Translations under genes and position numbers: made by a program
Assembly (NCBI RefSeq): GCF_014649755.1
Contig: NZ_BMTQ01000020.1
Span: 62,001 to 126,000, forward strand
Source of the DNA: Streptomyces litmocidini
GTDB lineage: Bacteria; Actinomycetota; Actinomycetes; Streptomycetales; Streptomycetaceae
Reading direction: 5' to 3'
Length of the DNA stretch: 64,000 nt
Shown: one piece after another, positions 1-8,502 of the stretch
How the letters are laid out: the number at the start of each line of letters is the position of its first letter
Position numbering within the stretch: the stretch's first letter is position 1
Notes under the pieces: model-generated
The model's database searches: none
Seen by the model: the letters and a program-made list of their open reading frames with translations, nothing else
What the model was told of the DNA's origin: nothing

Positions 1-741
1 CAGACGCGTGGCCACGTGCACGACGAAGGCGCCGATGAACACCCACGCCCCGTAGAAGTGCAGGACGTAGAAGGAGCCCGGGAAGATGTAGTGCAGCTGC
101 ACGTTGAGGATGCCGGTGACGAACTCGAAGCCGGCACCGCCCACCAGGAGCAGCAGGGACAGGCGCTCGACGCCGTGGCTGACGGAGCGCACGGGCGGCC
201 ACTCGAAGAGCTTGGGGATGACCGACCACAGCTTCGCCAGCAGAACGGGGACGAGAACGACGCCCAGGACCACGTGCACGCCCTGGGTGAGCCGGTAGAG
301 CCAGTACGGCGAGGTCGGCCAGGAGAACAGGGCGAAGCCGAGCCACCCCTTGTCCGGCGTCTGGTCGTTGGTCCGCGCCAGGTCCGGGTTGTAGGCGGCG
401 TACGACAGCAGCCCGGTCACGAACAGGACCGTCACGCCGACGAGCAGGACCAGGCCGAACACCGCGGTGAGCCACGGACCCCGCAGCGGGCTGCGCCAGA
501 ACTCCGGACGCGTCGGCCCCGGCGGCGGCCCGGGCGGCACGACGGAACGCAGAACGGCCCGGACCCGCTCCGGGCCGGTCCGCCCCTCTTCGCCGGAGTC
601 CGGTGCGGCGGCCGGAGCGCTCGCCACCGGATGCGGCTCCCCCTCCTGCCGCGGCCCCGCGGGTTCCGGTCTCCGACCACCCGACGCCGGCGAACGCGGC
701 ATGTCACCGGGCTGATCCCGACCACCGTCACTCGGACTCAC
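1..741 (-). CDS. Membrane N-terminal half of a molybdopterin-dependent oxidoreductase (3' end outside window)
   Basis: The frame stays open for 247 codons from a GTG at 741, preceded by GGAGGTG, to the left edge, so only the N-terminal part is visible. The first ~80 residues are Pro/Gly-rich and probably cytosolic. Hydrophobic helices follow: the first around LTAVFGLVLLVGVTVLFVTG, then one with QGVHVVLGVVLVPVLL, then helices with spaced His (LHYIFPG, VLHFYGAWVFIGAFVVHV). This is the layout of the cytochrome b561/ferric-reductase-like membrane domain that precedes a sulfite-oxidase-type molybdopterin domain in many Streptomyces proteins. The spaced His would bind heme. The catalytic domain is not in the window, so the molybdopterin assignment is inferred from this architecture; a stand-alone cytochrome b is the alternative. 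Confidence 0.7.
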   Translation of the reverse strand, partial: MSPSDGGRDQPGDMPRSPASGGRRPEPAGPRQEGEPHPVASAPAAAPDSGEEGRTGPERVRAVLRSVVPPGPPPGPTRPEFWRSPLRGPWLTAVFGLVLLVGVTVLFVTGLLSYAAYNPDLARTNDQTPDKGWLGFALFSWPTSPYWLYRLTQGVHVVLGVVLVPVLLAKLWSVIPKLFEWPPVRSVSHGVERLSLLLLVGGAGFEFVTGILNVQLHYIFPGSFYVLHFYGAWVFIGAFVVHVATRL

Positions 742-2328
742 TGGGGCACCTCCACGGGTACCGCGTTCTCCGGACACTCGTCACGGGGAGAACATGCCGC
801 ACGCGGGGGACGACCGGTCATGTGACACGCCATGCCGCTCCGTCGGCCGGTGTTCACCGGAGGCTGCCCGGGGTCCTGGCACACGTACGGGACAGCAGCC
901 GGTACGGCGCGGAGGCTGCGCGCCGCGGCCGTCGAAGCCGCGCGCGTGCCGTGCGCCGACGGCACCGTCCGTCCCAGTCGACGTTCTCCTGGCCGCCGGG
1001 CTCCCGGTCCGCGAGCTCCTCGAGCTGCTTGCGGTCCTCCGGCAAGCGTGCCGTGACCCACACCGTCGGTGTCGAATCCGTCGCCGAGGCCGCGGCGCGG
1101 GCCTCGCCCTCCCACGACTGGATGAGGCGGCCGACTCCTTCCAGAGCTTCCGCGTGCCCCTTCTTGTTGGACCTGATGCCCTCCAGCAGGTCATAGCGCC
1201 TGAGCACGCCCGGGAGGCCGGCCCCTCGCAGCCGCCTTCGGCCGCCTACTGCCACCTGCGCCATCGCCGGCTCAGGCCGGTGGAGATCTGGCTGCGGTTG
1301 CCGAGCACCGCGAAGGCGTGATCGTCGGCGGGCAGCGAGGGCGTTCCCGGTTCCGCTGCCGCAGCGGCTACGACGGGACCGGCCGGCTCCACGAAGAGGG
1401 CCGCCTGCGCCCGGAGACTTTCAAGGCAACCCTCCTCCGCCAACAGCTTCGGCCTCGCCCAGTCCGTCAGCCGAGGGAAGCGGGCGATGACGGCCTGCGC
1501 TCGGTGAAGGCTCCCGCGGCACGACGCCGGCGGGACACGACCCGCTCCTGCAGCTCCTCGGCCTCCCCACGCGCTTCCCACCGTTGCCGGACTCGCGAAC
1601 GGCAAGAGCACAGGCCAGAAACGACACGTCTCACGCCGAGCCCGCAGGCGACCGGTGGCAGAACGCGATGCCTCGTAGTCCGTCGGCCACTGCTCGAACC
1701 CTGCAGTCATGGGGGGGTGTCCCACGGAACCGGCTTCGCGCGCGTCCCTCCAGAAGCCGTTCTTAGCGGGTACGAAAGGCACAACGCCCAGTCCACGGGC
1801 TTCGAACGGCGCCGTGACCAGGTGGCTCATCCCACCGGTTCCACGCGGGTAGCCGCGCGCAACGGCGACAGCGGTGAGGTCTGCGAGCCCTTGTGAGCGC
1901 TCCGCCCGAGCCGGCAGGCGACTGCTGCGCAGAATCCGCCCGTGTCTTCTTCGCGTACACGATGCGTCCTCCGTCGTCGCCGGGGCGGCGCCCAGACAGG
2001 CCCGCCCGGGACACAACGACACTCCACCCGCACCGATACGCCCGTTCACTCCGACAGCCGATGCGGGGTCTGACCTGGGACGAGGCGTTCCGTCCGCGGC
2101 CTACGGCGGACTGCGTGCCACCGCGGCTCAGGGCCGCGAGGGCCGGCCGGCGCCCCTCCGTCCCCCGGAGACCGAAGATCGGCCCGACTTCACATGATTC
2201 GGGCCAGAACCCGTCCTCGTGGACAAAGCCACCCTCCGGACGTCCGTGATGCTGCGGACCTGGCGGGTCAGGCCGTACCGGGCCGCCAGCTACGGCATCG
2301 TCGCCCGGCGCTGCTCGGCGTTCCGCGC
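742..2328. other. Long stretch without a convincing gene
   Basis: About 1.6 kb in which every frame on both strands is either interrupted or has the Arg/Pro/Ser-rich composition of a shadow frame. No ribosome site is followed by a plausible protein. The only piece with a protein-like composition is on the minus strand near 990-1230 (listed separately). The neighbouring stretch holds recognisable gene remnants, so this reads as decayed coding DNA rather than a long regulatory region. Confidence 0.5.
854..1264 (-). CDS. Possible remnant of an unidentified protein
   Basis: The middle of this 136-residue frame, about residues 22-100, has a balanced composition with charged helices (for example LLEGIRSNKKGHAEALEG and WVTARLPEDRKQLEELAD). 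The two ends are Arg-rich like shadow frames. I do not recognise a family. No clear ribosome site precedes the ATG, and the C-terminal end looks frameshifted. It may be the surviving middle of a small helical protein, or chance. It lies just upstream of the oxidoreductase start, on the same strand. Confidence 0.2.
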   Translation of the reverse strand: MAQVAVGGRRRLRGAGLPGVLRRYDLLEGIRSNKKGHAEALEGVGRLIQSWEGEARAAASATDSTPTVWVTARLPEDRKQLEELADREPGGQENVDWDGRCRRRTARARLRRPRRAASAPYRLLSRTCARTPGSLR

Positions 2329-2671
2329 TCACAGCGACGTACGCCACGGGCTCGGGTTGGTTCTTCGGAGCAGGTGCCGGTTGGGTGCCCGGGCCGATCC
2401 GGCGAACTGCGGAAGCTCGACGACAGTGACGCCGGCTCCCTCGAGGAGCTCGGTGCCTTCGGCACCGGGCACGAAGGCATCCGGCCCCCGCCACGCGGTG
2501 ACGACGCGCCGGACCCCGGCATCGCGGATGAGCCGGGCACACGGCGTGGGCCGGGAGGCTCGTTTCGCGCATGGTTCGAGGGAGCTGTAGAGCGTGGCGT
2601 CGCCCAGCCGAGCGTCATCGGCTCGGAGCTTGGCGAGCGCGGCCTCCTCGGCGTGATCGAACGGGGACGTT
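2329..2671 (-). pseudogene. Remnant of a RibD/dCMP-deaminase-like zinc deaminase
   Basis: Reading the minus strand into the stop at 2329 gives the C-terminal part of a cytidine/deoxycytidylate deaminase. It has the His-Ala-Glu zinc and proton-shuttle motif (DHAEEAALAKL), then TLYSSLEPC and, 11 residues later, a second zinc Cys in RPTPCARLIRDAGV, then VVTAWRGPDAFV and a C-terminal tail. The N-terminal part of the domain is missing: upstream the frame meets a TGA, and an overlapping frame beginning MTAAVVTGATGNV could be a frameshifted start. The zinc ligands survive, but the protein lacks the N-terminal strands and helix. In Streptomyces this family is usually annotated as a RibD-like deaminase of unknown substrate. 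No start codon can be assigned. Confidence 0.65.
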
Positions 2672-2861
2672 CCCGGTCGCTCCGGTCACCACCGCGGCCG
2701 TCATCTCATCGCGTCCTCAAGTCGATTCGGGACCGGCCGCCCCTGTTGCGCGCACAGCCGACCTGAGCCCCTCAGGACACGCACGGGTTCGCTCGTCAGG
2801 ACACCCGGACCGGCTGCCCAGCCGAGACCGGCGGCCCTGGTGCCGTCCACAGTCGACGGCG

Positions 2862-3071
2862 GTGCTGGAAAGCGCGAAGGCGACGCCGTGCGTGGTCGCG
2901 GTGGGCTCGGACGACGTCTTCTTCCTCCCTCTGGCCCGCCTCGGTCCCGCGGCCGATCGCCGGCTCGGTCTCGATCTGCGCGTTGTCGACGGCACGGGGC
3001 ATCTCCTCCCTGAGGAGGCACCCGAGCAGGTGGCCGCGCTCGTCGCTGCGCTCATCCCCACGGCACGATGA
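2862..3071 (+). pseudogene. 3' remnant of an alpha/beta hydrolase gene
   Basis: The last ~70 codons before the TGA at 3069 read like the C-terminal part of an alpha/beta hydrolase. PCVVAVGSDD matches the strand that presents the acidic residue, and VVDGTGHLLPEEAPEQVAAL matches the catalytic-His loop and final helix. The nucleophile elbow and everything upstream are absent, and the frame upstream is Arg/Pro-rich. It ends 113 bp before the NfeD-like gene. It has no start codon of its own. Confidence 0.55.
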
Positions 3072-3183
3072 CGGCATCAATAGAGCATAAAGATTGCCGT
3101 GATCCGGCAGTGAACATGTGTGCTGCTTCGTGGAACCATCCCGGTGACGGCAAGAACCGGGTGCACGGAACGAGGTGTCGCAC

Positions 3184-3690
3184 ATGGACTGGTTTCTCGG
3201 TCTCGGCATCGCGGGGCTTGTGCTCCTGGTCCTGGCCCTCGTCTTCGACGGGGTGTTGGAGGGGGTCCTCGACTCTCTCGGCGGAGGGCTGGACGGGTTT
3301 TTGTCGTTGCCGGTGATCGCCGGGTTCGTGTCGGCTCTCGGTTTCACGGGGGCGATCGTGCTCGGGAGCACCGGCACGGGGGCGGGGGTCGCCACCGGTG
3401 CGGGTGTGGTCGCGGGGGGCGTCGCGGGATGGGGGACCCGGTGGTTCAGCCGGGCGCTCATGCGCGACGGTTCCGCGCCCGCACCGCGGGGCGAGGACCT
3501 TACGGGGACCTCGGGGTCGGTGGTCACGGCGATCCCGACGGACGGTTACGGCGAGGTGCTGCTGTACCTGGGCGGTCAGCCCGTGAAGTACGCGGCGCGG
3601 TCGGCTGTGTCCGTCGCGCGTGGCGCGGAGGTCTGGGTCGAGTCCGTCCTGTCGCCCTCGTCCGTCGCCGTGCGTCCGGTCGAGCACTGA
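3184..3690 (+). CDS. NfeD-like membrane protein, flotillin partner
   Basis: A 168-residue protein from ATG 3184, chosen because GAGGTG at 3172-3177 is well spaced for it; GTG 3175 would add three residues but lies on that site. Membrane segments are seen at about residues 3-22, 41-60 and 63-85 (GATGAGVVAG-type Gly/Ala-rich helix). A soluble C-terminal domain of about 70 residues (GSVVTAIPTDGYGEVLLYLG ... AVSVARGAEVWVES) has the beta-rich pattern of the NfeD OB-fold. It is followed after 51 bp by flotillin. NfeD-type proteins commonly pair with SPFH proteins, as YuaF does with YuaG in Bacillus, in membrane microdomains. A short AT-richer patch at 3074-3105 is the likely promoter region, since the upstream remnant is not expressed. 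Confidence 0.75.
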   Translation: MDWFLGLGIAGLVLLVLALVFDGVLEGVLDSLGGGLDGFLSLPVIAGFVSALGFTGAIVLGSTGTGAGVATGAGVVAGGVAGWGTRWFSRALMRDGSAPAPRGEDLTGTSGSVVTAIPTDGYGEVLLYLGGQPVKYAARSAVSVARGAEVWVESVLSPSSVAVRPVEH

Positions 3691-3741
3691 TCCCGCCCCG
3701 CATCACACGTTCAACTTGGCTCTGTTCAAGGAGATTTCGCC

Positions 3742-5166
3742 ATGAGCCCTGTCCTCACCGCTGTGGTGGGCATCGTCGTTCTCGTCGTCCTGCTGGGCCT
3801 CGTGGTCATCACGCGCTACAAGGTGGCGGGCCCCAGCGAGGCGTTCATCATCACCGGCCGGCGCGGCAAGAAGACCACCGACCCTGACACCGGACGCGTC
3901 TTCACGGACAACAGCGGCCAGAAGGTCGTCGTCGGCGGCGGCGTGTTCGTCGTGCCGTTCGTGCAGCAGAAGTTCAGCCTCGACCTGTCCAGCCGGCACA
4001 TCCCGGTCGCGGTCCGGGGCGCCGTCACCCTGCGGGGCGTCAAGGCGAACCTGGAGGGCGTCGCGATCGTCAAGGTCGGCGGCACCGAGGACTCCATCCG
4101 CGCCGCGGCACAGCGGTTCCTGATGCAGCAGAACGGCATCGTCGGCTTCACCCAGGAGGTGCTGTCCGGCGCGCTGCGGTCCATCGTCGGCCGGATGTCG
4201 GTGGAGGACATCATCCGCGACCGGGCCGCGTTCGCGGGCCAGGTGGCAGAGGAGGCGGAGGCGAGCCTGTCCGGGCAGGGCCTGGTGCTGGACGCCTTCC
4301 AGATCCAGGACATCACCACCGAGGGCTCCTATCTGGAGGACCTGGGCCGGCCCGAGGCCGCCCGGGCCAGGCAGGAGGCCGACATCGCCGAGGCCGTGGC
4401 CCGGCGGGCCGCCGAGCAGGCGCGGTTGAAGGCCGAGGAGGAGATCGCCATCGCCCAGCGGACCCTCTACCTGAAGCAGGCCGAGATCAAGGCGCAGACC
4501 GACGAGGCCGCCGCCCAGGCGAACGCGGCCGGTCCGATGGCCGAGGCCGCCCGTCAGCAGGACATCCTCTCCGAGCAGGAGAAGGTCGCCGCCCGTCAGG
4601 CAGCCTTGACGGACCGGCAGCTCGACACGCAGGTCCGCAAGCCCGCCGACGCCGCCCGTTACCGGGCCGAGCAGGAGGCCGAGGCCCGCCGCATCGCCCT
4701 GGTGAAGGAGGCCGAGGCCGCCGCCGAGCGGGCCCGGCTGACCGGTGAGGGCGAGAAGGCCCAGCGTGCCGCGCTCGCGGAGGCCGTCCGCATCGAGGGC
4801 GAGGCAGAGGCCGCCGCCATCGGCGCCAAGGGCGCGGCGGAGGCCGAGGCCATGCGGAAGAAGGCCGACGCCTTCGGTCAGTACGGCGACGCCGCCGTCC
4901 TGCAGATGCTCGTCGAGGTCCTGCCGCAAGTCGTCGGCAGGGCGGCCGAACCGCTCGCCGCCATCGACAGGATGACCGTCATCTCCACCGACGGCGCGAG
5001 CCGGCTGACCCGCACCGTCACCGACAACGTCGCCCAGGGCATGGAGCTTCTCACCTCCGCCACCGGAGTCGACCTCGCCGCCCTGCTCCGGGGCATCACC
5101 GGTCCGAAGCCCGGCTCGGAGTCCGCACCAGTGCCGGCGGGCGCGCCGGTCGAGATCACCGACTGA
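3742..5166 (+). CDS. Flotillin family protein (SPFH/Band 7)
   Basis: A 474-residue protein from ATG 3742 after AAGGAGATTTCGCC. One N-terminal membrane anchor lies at about residues 5-23 (TAVVGIVVLVVLLGLVVI). An SPFH/Band 7 domain covers ~30-200 (GPSEAFIITGRRGKK, then FVVPFVQQKFSLDLSS). A long Ala/Glu-rich coiled coil runs ~205-375 with repeated EAEA heptads, and a C-terminal flotillin segment (MLVEVLPQVVGRAAEPLAAI) follows. Length and order fit bacterial flotillins of the YuaG/FloT type, which scaffold ordered membrane domains. It follows the NfeD-like gene in the same direction and is probably co-transcribed with it. The coding sequence looks intact. Confidence 0.92.
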   Translation: MSPVLTAVVGIVVLVVLLGLVVITRYKVAGPSEAFIITGRRGKKTTDPDTGRVFTDNSGQKVVVGGGVFVVPFVQQKFSLDLSSRHIPVAVRGAVTLRGVKANLEGVAIVKVGGTEDSIRAAAQRFLMQQNGIVGFTQEVLSGALRSIVGRMSVEDIIRDRAAFAGQVAEEAEASLSGQGLVLDAFQIQDITTEGSYLEDLGRPEAARARQEADIAEAVARRAAEQARLKAEEEIAIAQRTLYLKQAEIKAQTDEAAAQANAAGPMAEAARQQDILSEQEKVAARQAALTDRQLDTQVRKPADAARYRAEQEAEARRIALVKEAEAAAERARLTGEGEKAQRAALAEAVRIEGEAEAAAIGAKGAAEAEAMRKKADAFGQYGDAAVLQMLVEVLPQVVGRAAEPLAAIDRMTVISTDGASRLTRTVTDNVAQGMELLTSATGVDLAALLRGITGPKPGSESAPVPAGAPVEITD

Positions 5167-5195
5167 CAGCCGGCAGCCCGGGAGGGAGGGACGGG

Positions 5196-5793
5196 GTGAG
5201 GAAGAGCTTCACGGTGCACGCGGGGCTGCAGCTGGCCCTGGCACCGGTGGCGTTGTGCGCCGCGGTCCACAGCTCCGTCCCTTGCCTCCCGCCCTTCGCC
5301 GACCTGGGCGTCCTGCCGGCCGTCGACTTCGCCCTGCTCTTCCCCCTGCACGCCGTGACGGTCCTCCGCAGCATCGCGCTGGAGTTCCGGGCCGGAGGCG
5401 TCGCGAGCAAGGCCCACCAGTGGCAGGCTTTGAAAGCCCCCTCCCCCGCCGCGGACACGTCCTCCTCGTGGGCGTGGTTCTGGCGGCGACGGTCCTGCTC
5501 GACGGAGTGTTCTCCGTCGATTCGGGCCGCCGGGCGACCGACACGGATCGGGGCCGCTGCACGCGGTCGGCACCTCCGGCCCTCGCCGTCCGAGGATCGA
5601 GGTCACCAGAAGCGCGTACGAGGCGCTGAGCAAGCAGGGCCAGCGGATCATGTTCGCGATCTACGCGCTCCTCGCCGGCGGTGGTGGTGGTGGCGCCGTG
5701 ACCTTGGCCTTGGCCTTGGCCTTGGCCTTGGCCTTGGCCTTGGCCTTGGCCTTGGCCTTCGGAAAGCTGGACGACCTGGCGGGCAGACCGTGA
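5196..5793 (+). pseudogene. Frameshifted small membrane protein downstream of flotillin
   Basis: A GTG at 5196 follows a GGGAGGGAGGGAC-type site 30 bp after flotillin and opens a frame with hydrophobic stretches (GLQLALAPVALCAAVHSSV; LGVLPAVDFALLFPLHAVTV). Membrane-like coding then moves to a second frame (HVLLVGVVLAATVLLDGVFS, around 5458-5520) and to a third (YEALSKQGQRIMFAIYALLAG, around 5613-5680), which ends at TGA 5791. No single frame reads through. The most economical reading is one membrane gene with two frameshifts, real or from assembly. The third segment ends in a (Leu-Ala)9 hydrophobic run made by a hexanucleotide repeat, then FGKLDDLAGRP. Function unknown; the position suggests it once belonged to the flotillin operon. 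Confidence 0.5.
5704..5757 (+). repeat. Nine tandem copies of TTGGCC
   Basis: Nine uninterrupted 6-bp units. In the frame that ends at 5793 each unit encodes Leu-Ala, so copy-number change would lengthen or shorten a hydrophobic helix by two residues without shifting frame. It is the most regular short tandem repeat in the window. Confidence 0.95.
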
Positions 5794-5925
5794 CGCAGGC
5801 GCCGGGCACGGTGTGGTCACGGATCGTCGCAGGAGCCGCGCATCAGCGTCGCCCCGAGACGAGACGGACCGACGCCGGGCGGTCGGTGAACAGGCGGACA
5901 TCCACGACGTCATCAGGGGGGAGAC

Positions 5926-7827
5926 ATGGCGGCACTGCCGCGCCAGGGCGACGCGGAGGAACCCGTCGGCGGGCACATGGTGGTCTGCGGGGACGGCGGG
6001 CTCGCCCTCCGGCTGGCGGACGAGCTGCGGGAGGTCTACCGACAGCGTGTCGTCCTCGTCGTCGCCGACGAGGACGACGTGCACCGGGCCGCCGAGGCAG
6101 GCATGGCGCCGGAGGGCACCGCCAGCGGCGGCAGGGTCGTTCCCGTACGCGTGATGACGGCACCGGCGCCGACGAAAGAGGCGCTGCTGCGGGCCGGGGT
6201 CGACCGTGCGGCGGCGCTGGCGCTGCTGTACGAGGACGACGAGACGAACCTGCGCGCCGCGCTCGCCGCCCGTCGGCTCAGCCCCGGGCTGCGGCTCGTG
6301 GCCCGCATGTACAACCGCAAGCTGGGCCAGCACCTGGAGGAGCTGCTCGACCAGGCCGCACTCGTGCACGCACCCGGCATGGACCGGGCCGTCCTCGACG
6401 CGTCCACGACCGTCCTGTCCGACGCGGACACCGCCGCTCCCGCGCTCGCCGCCACCGCCATCGCCGGAACCAGCAAGGTCGTCCAGGCAGACGGCGTCCT
6501 CCTGCGGGCCGCCGAACGCATCCCGCCCGGTCGTGGCGAGGTGTCGGACCCGGGCCTGTGCACCCTGGCGCTGCTGTCCTCCACCACGACGGACCCCGCG
6601 GGCGCCGAGGGCTCGGAGGCCGACGGACCCCAAGGCCCCCTCCTGCTGCCCGACGACCGGACCGTGGCGGTCGCGACCGGGCGTGGCAGCATCGTCCTGG
6701 AGACCGTCCGGTACGCGGGCCCTGCTCTGTCCGCGCGACGTCTGGCCCGTCGCGGGGCACCACTGGGCGAGCTGTTCTCCAGTCGTCTGCGGTGGGCACT
6801 GGCCGGCATCGTGGCCTCCGTCCTCGCCCTGACGCTCACCACGACCCTGCTCACGGACGCCGACCCGGTGCACGCCGCCTACCTCACGCTGCTCGATCTG
6901 TTCTCGATCAACGACCCCGCCCTCGACGCGCCGGTCACCAACCAGATCCTCCAGCTCCTGTCCGGGCTCGTCGGCCTCGCGCTGCTGCCCCTCCTCGTCG
7001 CCGGAGGGCTGGAGGCCCTGGGCACCTTCCGAGGGGCGGGCGCCCTGCGCCGCCCTCCCCGCGGCCTGTCCGGTCACGTCGTCCTGCTCGGCCTCGGGAA
7101 GGTCGGCACCCGCGTCCTCGCCCGGCTGCGGGAGCTCGACATCCCCGTCGTCTGCGTGGAGGAGGACCCCGAGGCGCGCGGCATCCCCCTCGCCCGCGCC
7201 CTCGGCGTGCCCGTCGTCCTCGGCGATGTCACGGAGGACGGCGTCCTGGAGGCGGCCAAGGTCCACCGTGCGCACGCCTTTCTCGCGCTGACCAGTTCCG
7301 ACACCACCAACCTGGAGGCGGCGCTCTCCGCTCGCACCCTGAAGAACGACCTGCGGGTGGCCCTGCGGCTGTACGACGACGACTTCGCCACCGCCGTCTA
7401 CCGCACCCTGCGCACCGCGCACCCCGATGCCCTCACCCGCAGCCGCAGCGTCAGCCACCTCGCCGCCCCGGCGTTCGCCGGCGCCATGATGGGCCGCCAG
7501 ATCCTCGGAGCCATCCCCGTCGAGCGCAAGGTCCTGCTCTTCGCCGCCCTTCCCGTCGCCGGCCACCCCCAGTTCGAAGGCCGCACCGTCTCCGAAGCGT
7601 TCCGCCCCGGTTCCTGGCGCGTCCTCGCCCTCGACACCTCCACCCCGGACGCCCGCCTCCCCGACCTCGCCTCCACCCACCACAACGGCGAACATCCCCA
7701 GCTCCTGTGGGACCTGCACCCCGGCCACGTCCTGCACCCCGAGGACCGCGTCGTCATCGCCACCACCCGCCGTGGCCTGGCCGAACTCCTGGACACGCGC
7801 TCGGTGACACGCGCTGCCGAGCGATGA
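5926..7827 (+). CDS. TrkA-like protein with two RCK/NAD-binding domains
   Basis: A 633-residue protein from ATG 5926 directly after GGGGGGAGAC. The first Rossmann fold (TrkA-N/RCK) begins near residue 16 (HMVVCGDGGLALRLADEL) and includes the acid-terminated second strand VVLVVADEDD. Two hydrophobic segments lie at ~288-308 and ~339-362. The second Rossmann fold starts near 383 (GHVVLLGLGKVGTRVLARL), followed by GVPVVLGDVTEDGVLEAA. Such proteins are described as regulatory or channel-like components of K+ transport. Here the segment between the two membrane helices (DADPVHAAYLTLLDLFSI) has no clear TVGYG-type selectivity filter. It lies between flotillin and an antiporter block, in keeping with an ion-homeostasis role. 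Confidence 0.82.
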   Translation: MAALPRQGDAEEPVGGHMVVCGDGGLALRLADELREVYRQRVVLVVADEDDVHRAAEAGMAPEGTASGGRVVPVRVMTAPAPTKEALLRAGVDRAAALALLYEDDETNLRAALAARRLSPGLRLVARMYNRKLGQHLEELLDQAALVHAPGMDRAVLDASTTVLSDADTAAPALAATAIAGTSKVVQADGVLLRAAERIPPGRGEVSDPGLCTLALLSSTTTDPAGAEGSEADGPQGPLLLPDDRTVAVATGRGSIVLETVRYAGPALSARRLARRGAPLGELFSSRLRWALAGIVASVLALTLTTTLLTDADPVHAAYLTLLDLFSINDPALDAPVTNQILQLLSGLVGLALLPLLVAGGLEALGTFRGAGALRRPPRGLSGHVVLLGLGKVGTRVLARLRELDIPVVCVEEDPEARGIPLARALGVPVVLGDVTEDGVLEAAKVHRAHAFLALTSSDTTNLEAALSARTLKNDLRVALRLYDDDFATAVYRTLRTAHPDALTRSRSVSHLAAPAFAGAMMGRQILGAIPVERKVLLFAALPVAGHPQFEGRTVSEAFRPGSWRVLALDTSTPDARLPDLASTHHNGEHPQLLWDLHPGHVLHPEDRVVIATTRRGLAELLDTRSVTRAAER

Positions 7828-8065
7828 CTTCGATCGCCTGCGCCAGAGCCAGGCCTGCTGCCGCGGGAAGACCGTGATCAGGAAGATCGCCCAGGGGCAT
7901 CCGAAAGGCCGAGGGGCTCTGCGATGCCGCCAACGCGCCCTGGTGGATCCCCCCGTACCACCAGAGCGGGCTGGCGTACCGGGCGGACGTGCCCACCTGT
8001 CGTAGGTGTCGCTGCCGCGCTCCGGCAACGTAACGGCACGGCGCGTGCGCGCCAGAGACCTGTCA

Positions 8066-8135
8066 GTGTCCCGTTAAGAACATGTAAGGTTCCCTGCGGT
8101 GTGCCGGGAAGTCTGGTCGGCGAATTCGAGAGAGC
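8066..8135 (+). ncRNA. Candidate structured leader RNA ahead of the antiporter genes
   Basis: Between the TrkA-like gene and the antiporter remnant there is a compact GC-rich stretch with TTCCC pairing to GGGAA across a short loop, followed by GTCTGGTCGGCGA and then an inverted GAGAGCTCTC. It begins after a relatively AT-rich TTAAGAACATGTAA. Conserved structured leaders do precede cation antiporter genes in actinobacteria, and this string looks like such an element to me, but I cannot name the class. Neither the family nor the boundaries can be fixed by eye. Confidence 0.3.
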
Positions 8136-8163
8136 TCTCTTTGCCGATCGGGGGGACGCCGCC

Positions 8164-8502
8164 GTGATGCTCGTTGCCGTCGTCGGCGTCGCGCCACCCA
8201 CCTCAGTGCTGATCTCCGGGCTCGCCGCCCGCAGGAGCCTGGATCCCTCCCTCCGCCCTCTCCTCGGTGAGGCGGCGATCACCGGGACCCGCTGCGACCG
8301 CCGCGGGAAGCCGGCCGCGGCCTGGTTCGGGCCGAAGGGTTTCGCCTGCGCCGCCGCCTCGACCACCGCGCACAGCAGCACCGCCGTGCCTGTCTCCCGG
8401 CTCTTCCGCGTCGACGACCCGGCAGAACCCGGCCCCCACCTGTCGGCGGAGTCCCCCGCCGCGACGACCCGTCTGACGGGACGACTCATCGGAGGATCGT
8501 GA
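8164..8502 (+). pseudogene. Remnant of a cation/proton antiporter (internal deletion)
   Basis: From GTG 8164 or ATG 8167 the frame gives one hydrophobic N-terminal helix (MLVAVVGVAPPTSVLISGLA) and then, after ~25 residues, AAAWFGPKGFACA. The latter is close to the AWFGP(R/K)GF(A) motif near the C-terminal end of CPA1-type Na+/H+ antiporters. A full antiporter has roughly 350-400 residues between such parts, so a large internal deletion is inferred. The tail is not antiporter-like. The stop at 8500 overlaps the GTG start of the next transporter (GTGA), so translation of this short frame could still couple to it. Confidence 0.5.

Noticed and set aside
3703..4929. 408-codon minus-strand frame antisense to flotillin
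   Set aside because: Gly/Leu/Asp-rich antisense of the coiled coil; no start site or domain.
7754..7996. 80-codon minus-strand frame after the TrkA-like gene
   Set aside because: Partly protein-like, but it overlaps the TrkA end, has no ribosome site and matches no family I know.
5209..8028. 939-codon open frame on the minus strand opposite the TrkA-like gene
   Set aside because: Repetitive Gly/Glu/Asp/Val composition typical of the antisense of high-GC coding DNA; the plus strand has motifs and ribosome sites.
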